Assembly: GCA_035509915.1 (NCBI GenBank)
Contig: DATKIB010000009.1
Coordinates: 1-34,528, forward strand
DNA: 34,528 bases
Source of the DNA: Bog-564 sp035509915
Lineage (GTDB): Bacteria > Actinomycetota > Acidimicrobiia > Acidimicrobiales > UBA8190
Direction: 5' to 3'
Position 1 is the stretch's first letter. Each line of letters opens with the position of its first letter. The notes beneath the pieces were generated by a model. It was not told the DNA's origin. It did not search any database and was given only the letters and a program-made list of their open reading frames with translations. Below are positions 31,300 through 34,528 of the stretch, piece by piece. Position numbers and translations under genes: made by a program.

Positions 31300-32112
31300 A
31301 TGGCGATTAGGACGACATTCAACGTCGGCCAGACCGTGCGCTTCGCCGGTATCGAGGGCGTGGTGCGCGAGATTGGCCAACGCGCAGGACACGTCGCGTA
31401 CCTCGTCGAGAGCGGTTCGAACGCCCTCCCGATGTGGGTGCCCCACGAGATCCTGGTGAACCACCAGGACACACAGCGTCCGTCCACGCATTTCAACCAG
31501 CACACTCCCCACGTCGTGTGCGTCGACGACTTCTTCCGCGATCCCGACGAGGTACGCGCCCTCGCGCTGGCTCAGGAGTACGGATCCGATCTGCGGTACT
31601 ACAAGGGCCTTCGGACCAAGGAGCGCTTCTTGTGGCCCCACCTACGCGAGGAGTTTGGTCGCCTCCTCGGAAAGCCGATCACCGAGTGGCTCGGTTACGC
31701 CGCCAACGGCGTCTTCCAGCAAACCAGGGACGACGACCCCCTCGTTTGGCACCACGACTCCCAGCAATACGCCGCTGCCGTCTACCTGAACCCTGAAGCC
31801 GGGCCGGGGTCGGGAACGAGCTTCTGGCGTGACAAGGTCCACGGCTGCCGGCGCAGCCCGAGCCATCCTGTCGAGTCAGCGAGGCTCGGTAGCCCCGAGG
31901 CCGTGAGGGCGGCCGAGGCGACGGTCTACAACCCAGAGAACATCCAGAACCCGGACAACTGGGAGCTGGTCGAATCCGTTTCGGGGTTGTACAACCGCCT
32001 GGTGATCTGGGACGCCAAGCTGATCCACTCGGCTACGTCCTACTCCCAGTTCACCGAGGGTGGCCCGTTGCCAATACGCCTCGTCCAGCTGTTCTTCTTC
32101 GACGCGGAATAG
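31300..32112 (+). CDS. 2-oxoglutarate/Fe(II)-dependent oxygenase-like protein
   Basis: A 270-residue protein. Residues about 5-55 look like a small SH3-like beta-barrel (FNVGQTVRFAGIEGVVREIG). The C-terminal part (about 70-268) has the double-stranded beta-helix signature of 2OG/Fe(II) hydroxylases: iron ligands His151-x-Asp153 in WHHDSQQYAAAVYLNP, His243 in LIHSATSY and a likely 2OG-binding Arg260 in PIRLVQLFFF. The GSGTSFWRDK segment resembles prolyl-hydroxylase-like relatives. It follows the propeller gene by 17 bases and is probably in one operon with it. Its substrate could be a protein, a glycan or a small molecule. The nearby collagen-like gene makes a protein substrate worth testing. 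Confidence 0.78.
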   Translation: MAIRTTFNVGQTVRFAGIEGVVREIGQRAGHVAYLVESGSNALPMWVPHEILVNHQDTQRPSTHFNQHTPHVVCVDDFFRDPDEVRALALAQEYGSDLRYYKGLRTKERFLWPHLREEFGRLLGKPITEWLGYAANGVFQQTRDDDPLVWHHDSQQYAAAVYLNPEAGPGSGTSFWRDKVHGCRRSPSHPVESARLGSPEAVRAAEATVYNPENIQNPDNWELVESVSGLYNRLVIWDAKLIHSATSYSQFTEGGPLPIRLVQLFFFDAE

Positions 32113-32139
32113 CTCGCTCGCGCTGTCGCTATGACCGGA

Positions 32140-33450
32140 TCAGATTAGAAGGAACCCTCCCTGGCGGGGCCCGTCCTTTATCGCAATGAGGTTCGCACAC
32201 ACATAGGGGATCTTGTGTTGCTCGTGCCACTCGCTGGGAAAATAGGTGACAAGGCGGCTCGGTTGGAAGCGGCATTTGATCTCCGGTACGAAGCGAGCGA
32301 ACTCAGCCTGCGTGAAGTACCAGAAGCTGTTCTCGTTGTAGTAAGCGACGTGAGTCGGGTCCTGGAAGGCGCCTCGCCCGTCGGTGCTCGGGGTGAGCGA
32401 CAGCAGCAGGCCTCCATGGGCCAGCACCCGATAGAGCTCGTTGAACAGCGACACCTTGTCGGGGACATGCTCGAGGAAATCCGAGGCGCGGATCACGCCC
32501 ACGCTCGAGTCGGGCAGGTCGAGACCACGCGAGACGTCGGCTACGAGGTCCACTTCAGGGCCCTCGTGCTGGTCGACCCCCTGGTAACCGGGTGGCTTGT
32601 TGTGCGCCGCGCCGAGGTCCAGGGCGAGCAGCCCCCGCCGCCGTGCCCAGGCCAGCGCGTTGGGCTCGACATAGCGATCGTAGAGGGCGACGGTCTCCTT
32701 CTGGATCCGCGAGTTGATCTCCGTCTCTCGTTGAGTGTTCTTCTCGTGAACGCGTTGGAGATAGATGCACTCCTCGATGAGATGGAAATCTGTGAGCTGG
32801 TACAACCGACAAATGATGTCCTGGTCGTCGAGGATGTCGCGGGTGGCGTCGTATCCTCCGGTCATCTCGTAGACGTCCCTGCGGAAGGCGCGCACATGGT
32901 TCGGGGCGAACCAGATGTAACTGACGTTGTGGGGATAGGGCTCCATGGAGTCGCACTGCAGGAGGGCACGCCCGTCGACCCTGGCCTCCCGGTACACCCA
33001 GCCGTTGCGCTCGTCGAAACGTTGATCGTCGCGTGAGCCGTCTTCTTTGATCTGGGCGAACTGGCTGTACACGAAGCCGACGTCGGGATGATCGTCGAAA
33101 GCCTGGACGATGAGATCCAGGGCGTCCGAGCGCAGCTCGTCGTCGTGGTCGAGCTCGACCATGAGCTCCCCGCGCGCCAAGGAGCAAGCGTGGCGCTTGG
33201 CTGCTCCCACGCCGACGAGGTCGTCCTTCACCACCACGTGCAGGCGCGGGTCGTCCACCGCCGGGCGCCAGCGCGCCCCCTGGTTCAGGAGGACGATCCA
33301 TTCCCAGTGGACGTACGTCTGAGCCAGCATCGTCCGCAGGCAGTCGTCGAGGTAGCGAGTCTGGTGGCTCGGGGTGAACACGCTCACCCGAGGGCTTTGC
33401 CCCTCCGACGAAGAGGCCGGGATCCGCAGGGGGCGGGTCTTTTGGCTCAC
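32140..33450 (-). CDS. GT2 glycosyltransferase fused to a SAM methyltransferase
   Basis: A 436-residue bifunctional protein. The N-terminal GT2 domain (about 20-260) has RVSVFTPSHQTRYLDDCL, the metal-binding DHDD (101-104) in MVELDHDDELRSDAL, and GGYDATRDILDDQDIICRLYQ for the acceptor side. The C-terminal domain (about 272-428) has a SAM-binding LLALDLGAAHNKPPGYQG and a post-motif ADVSRGLDLPDSSVGVIRASDFLEHV, typical of class I methyltransferases. GTG 33450 is chosen for GAGGAA seven bases upstream; an in-frame ATG at 33531 adds an Arg-rich, unrelated stretch. It is convergent with the oxygenase gene. It appears to be the intact member of the duplicated pair and could add and methylate a sugar on a surface polymer. 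Confidence 0.85.
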   Translation of the reverse strand: MSQKTRPLRIPASSSEGQSPRVSVFTPSHQTRYLDDCLRTMLAQTYVHWEWIVLLNQGARWRPAVDDPRLHVVVKDDLVGVGAAKRHACSLARGELMVELDHDDELRSDALDLIVQAFDDHPDVGFVYSQFAQIKEDGSRDDQRFDERNGWVYREARVDGRALLQCDSMEPYPHNVSYIWFAPNHVRAFRRDVYEMTGGYDATRDILDDQDIICRLYQLTDFHLIEECIYLQRVHEKNTQRETEINSRIQKETVALYDRYVEPNALAWARRRGLLALDLGAAHNKPPGYQGVDQHEGPEVDLVADVSRGLDLPDSSVGVIRASDFLEHVPDKVSLFNELYRVLAHGGLLLSLTPSTDGRGAFQDPTHVAYYNENSFWYFTQAEFARFVPEIKCRFQPSRLVTYFPSEWHEQHKIPYVCANLIAIKDGPRQGGFLLI

Positions 33451-33809
33451 TTGGCGTTCCTCGTCGCCGGCATAACGAATCCTGCTCCGATCAGCCTTCG
33501 GAAGACGGCCCCCACGGGCACTTCGTACCACGAGGAGTCTCGTCCGCTCCCTTAAATCTGGACGTCGAAGATCGATCTCTGGGACGGCCAGGAGCGCCCC
33601 TGGTCGGTGCGGCGAAGCGATCGCCGAGTTGGCGCCAACGGGCTCGTACGGCGCCTATCTGTGGAGACTGTTTTGGAAACCCAGCAGCGATACGGGAACC
33701 CCTGAAGTCGACTCAGGTTGTTGAAGTGCGGGCAACGACGGGTGACCAAGAGGAAGGGGGTGCGTTGCGGCCTCCCCTTCCTCACTTTTGATTTATCGAC
33801 AGGTCTGGC
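33451..33809. other. Intergenic region between the glycosyltransferase and the collagen-like gene
   Basis: About 360 bases without a credible gene. It contains a 17-base near-palindrome CCTGAAGTCGACTCAGG (33701-33717) that could bind a regulator, and a strong hairpin at 33750-33783. The promoter of the minus-strand glycosyltransferase gene should lie here, but I cannot identify it with confidence. Confidence 0.5.
33750..33783. terminator. Strong GC-rich hairpin, probable terminator of the collagen-like gene
   Basis: GAGGAAGGGG and CCCCTTCCTC form a perfect 10-bp stem with a 14-base loop, 27 bases past the collagen-like gene's stop. A T-rich stretch (ACTTTTGATTT) follows on the plus strand, but only TTGG follows on the minus strand, so as a Rho-independent terminator it fits the plus direction better. 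It may act in both directions or only protect the mRNA end. Confidence 0.6.
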
Positions 33810-34528
33810 CTAGTAGAACTCCCACCAGGAGGTCTGAGCCGGCAGGTTTCCGGAAGCCGATACCGCCTCCACAGCGTAGAGAGTGCCCGCTGTGAGTGTG
33901 GTCGTTCCCGAGATAGTTCCTGTCGTGGCACCAGCTGCGATTGTGCACGCCCAGGTACCCACCCTTGTCGCGGTGCTGTCGAAAATCTCAAACGACACAC
34001 TTTGCGAGCCGGTCCCACTCATCCAACAAGCACCGTGGGTGGTGGTGGTGGCTGAAGCGGCGACAAACTCTTCGCCGGGTTCGTTGACGGCTGTGGCGGC
34101 CCCGGCGATCTCGCCGTCTCCGACCCAGTCCGTCGAGCTTCCGAACTTGGCGCCTCCGCTGTTGTCTCGGTAGGAGTCCGGGCCGGCAGCGCCCTGAGCG
34201 CCGGGAGCGCCCTGAGCGCCGGTGTTGCCGTTCGACCCCGCAGAGCCCTGGGGACCCAAGGCTCCGGTGGAGCCCTGGAACCCCTGCGAGCCTTGGGAAC
34301 CCTGGGCGCCCTGGAGTCCCTGGATGCCGACTCCCTGGGCTCCCTGGGAACCTTGAGAACCCTGAGAGCCTTGGGACCCTTGAGATCCAACTACGCCCTG
34401 CGGGCCTATCGCACCTTGGGCACCGGTCGTCCCCTGCGAGCCGGTGGAACCCTGTGAGCCGGTCGATCCGGTCGCCCCTTGAGCACCGGTCGAGCCCTGC
34501 GGGCCTATCGCACCTTGGTTACCGGTCG
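33810..34528 (-). CDS. Collagen-like Gly-X-Y repeat protein, N-terminus cut by the window edge
   Basis: The visible part has about 239 residues. From the right edge to about 34180 it is an unbroken run of Gly-X-Y triplets, rich in GSQ, GAQ, GST, GAT and GPQ, the signature of a collagen triple helix. It ends at AAGPDSY, followed by a C-terminal globular domain of about 120 residues (GGAKFGSSTDWVGDG, ATTTTHGACWMSGTG, TTLTAGTLYAVEAVSASG, ending TSWWEFY) that may nucleate trimerisation or bind ligand. Bacterial collagen-like proteins are usually surface fibres. Y positions are mostly Gln, Thr or Ser with few Pro, so triple-helix stability would rest on other residues, and Thr could be glycosylated. 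Start and signal peptide lie outside the window. Confidence 0.9.
   Translation of the reverse strand, partial: TGNQGAIGPQGSTGAQGATGSTGSQGSTGSQGTTGAQGAIGPQGVVGSQGSQGSQGSQGSQGAQGVGIQGLQGAQGSQGSQGFQGSTGALGPQGSAGSNGNTGAQGAPGAQGAAGPDSYRDNSGGAKFGSSTDWVGDGEIAGAATAVNEPGEEFVAASATTTTHGACWMSGTGSQSVSFEIFDSTATRVGTWACTIAAGATTGTISGTTTLTAGTLYAVEAVSASGNLPAQTSWWEFY
34180..34528. repeat. 9-base-periodic repeat encoding collagen triplets
   Basis: Repeated CCCTGNGA/CCNTGGG-type units with 9-base periodicity (on the plus strand) encode the Gly-X-Y run. A longer unit, GGGCCTATCGCACCTTGG, occurs twice (about 34405 and 34501), showing recent internal duplication. It continues past the edge. Confidence 0.85.

Noticed and set aside
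33552..33785. 77-codon minus-strand open frame in the glycosyltransferase/collagen gap
   Set aside because: It overlaps the terminator hairpin, lacks a ribosome-binding site and has no recognisable domain.
34180..34528. CRISPR-like array at the right edge
   Set aside because: The short periodic repeat is 9 bases long, has no distinct spacers and translates as an unbroken Gly-X-Y run, so it is coding repeat DNA.

Overview
The window is GC-rich DNA with dense, often overlapping genes and many GTG starts. It contains F420/luciferase-type (LLM) oxidoreductases, a methylerythritol-pathway Dxs and a KstR-like steroid regulon. This points to an actinobacterium; an Acidimicrobiia-like or other non-model lineage is my inference. 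The main theme is steroid side-chain catabolism.

Left part (1-9421): an FtsH-type membrane protease cut by the left edge, an AIM24-family protein, dxs, a small coiled-coil protein, a FadD19-like steroid-CoA ligase, an isochorismatase-fold protein that has lost its catalytic triad, an AlkA-like DNA glycosylase and an LLM oxidoreductase. The ligase and the oxidoreductase are each preceded by a 14-bp palindrome of the KstR type (TNNAACNNGTTNNA).

Inserted island (9557-12000): a HipBA-type toxin-antitoxin pair with twin GGAT-N8-ATCC operators, and an XRE regulator with its own palindrome followed by a broken nucleotidyltransferase. A single-domain response regulator follows.

Steroid core (12555-28315): a minus-strand operon corresponds gene for gene to the M. 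tuberculosis igr genes, but in a different order: FadE29-like, ChsH2-like, FadE28-like, ChsH1-like, Ltp2-like. It has a perfect KstR-like site upstream. Next comes a minus-strand branched-chain-amino-acid-type ABC transporter operon: binding protein, LivH-LivM fusion, LivF-LivG fusion and a secreted anchored protein. It is divergent from a CYP125/CYP142-like P450 followed by two LLM oxidoreductases, one very like Rv3520c. A KstR-like site lies in the divergent promoter. Together the genes could take up a steroid, oxidise its terminal side-chain carbon (P450), activate it (FadD19) and remove the last three carbons (ChsE1/E2, ChsH1/H2, Ltp2). A transport role in steroid uptake is my hypothesis, not something established.

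Right part (28432-34528): a TPR lipoprotein, then two related glycosyltransferase-methyltransferase fusions facing each other around a DUF4915-like beta-propeller protein and a 2-oxoglutarate/Fe(II) oxygenase. A collagen-like Gly-X-Y protein is cut by the right edge. This looks like a surface-glycan or collagen-modification locus. One of the two glycosyltransferase copies has lost its metal-binding motif.

I found no tRNA, rRNA, CRISPR array or insertion sequence.
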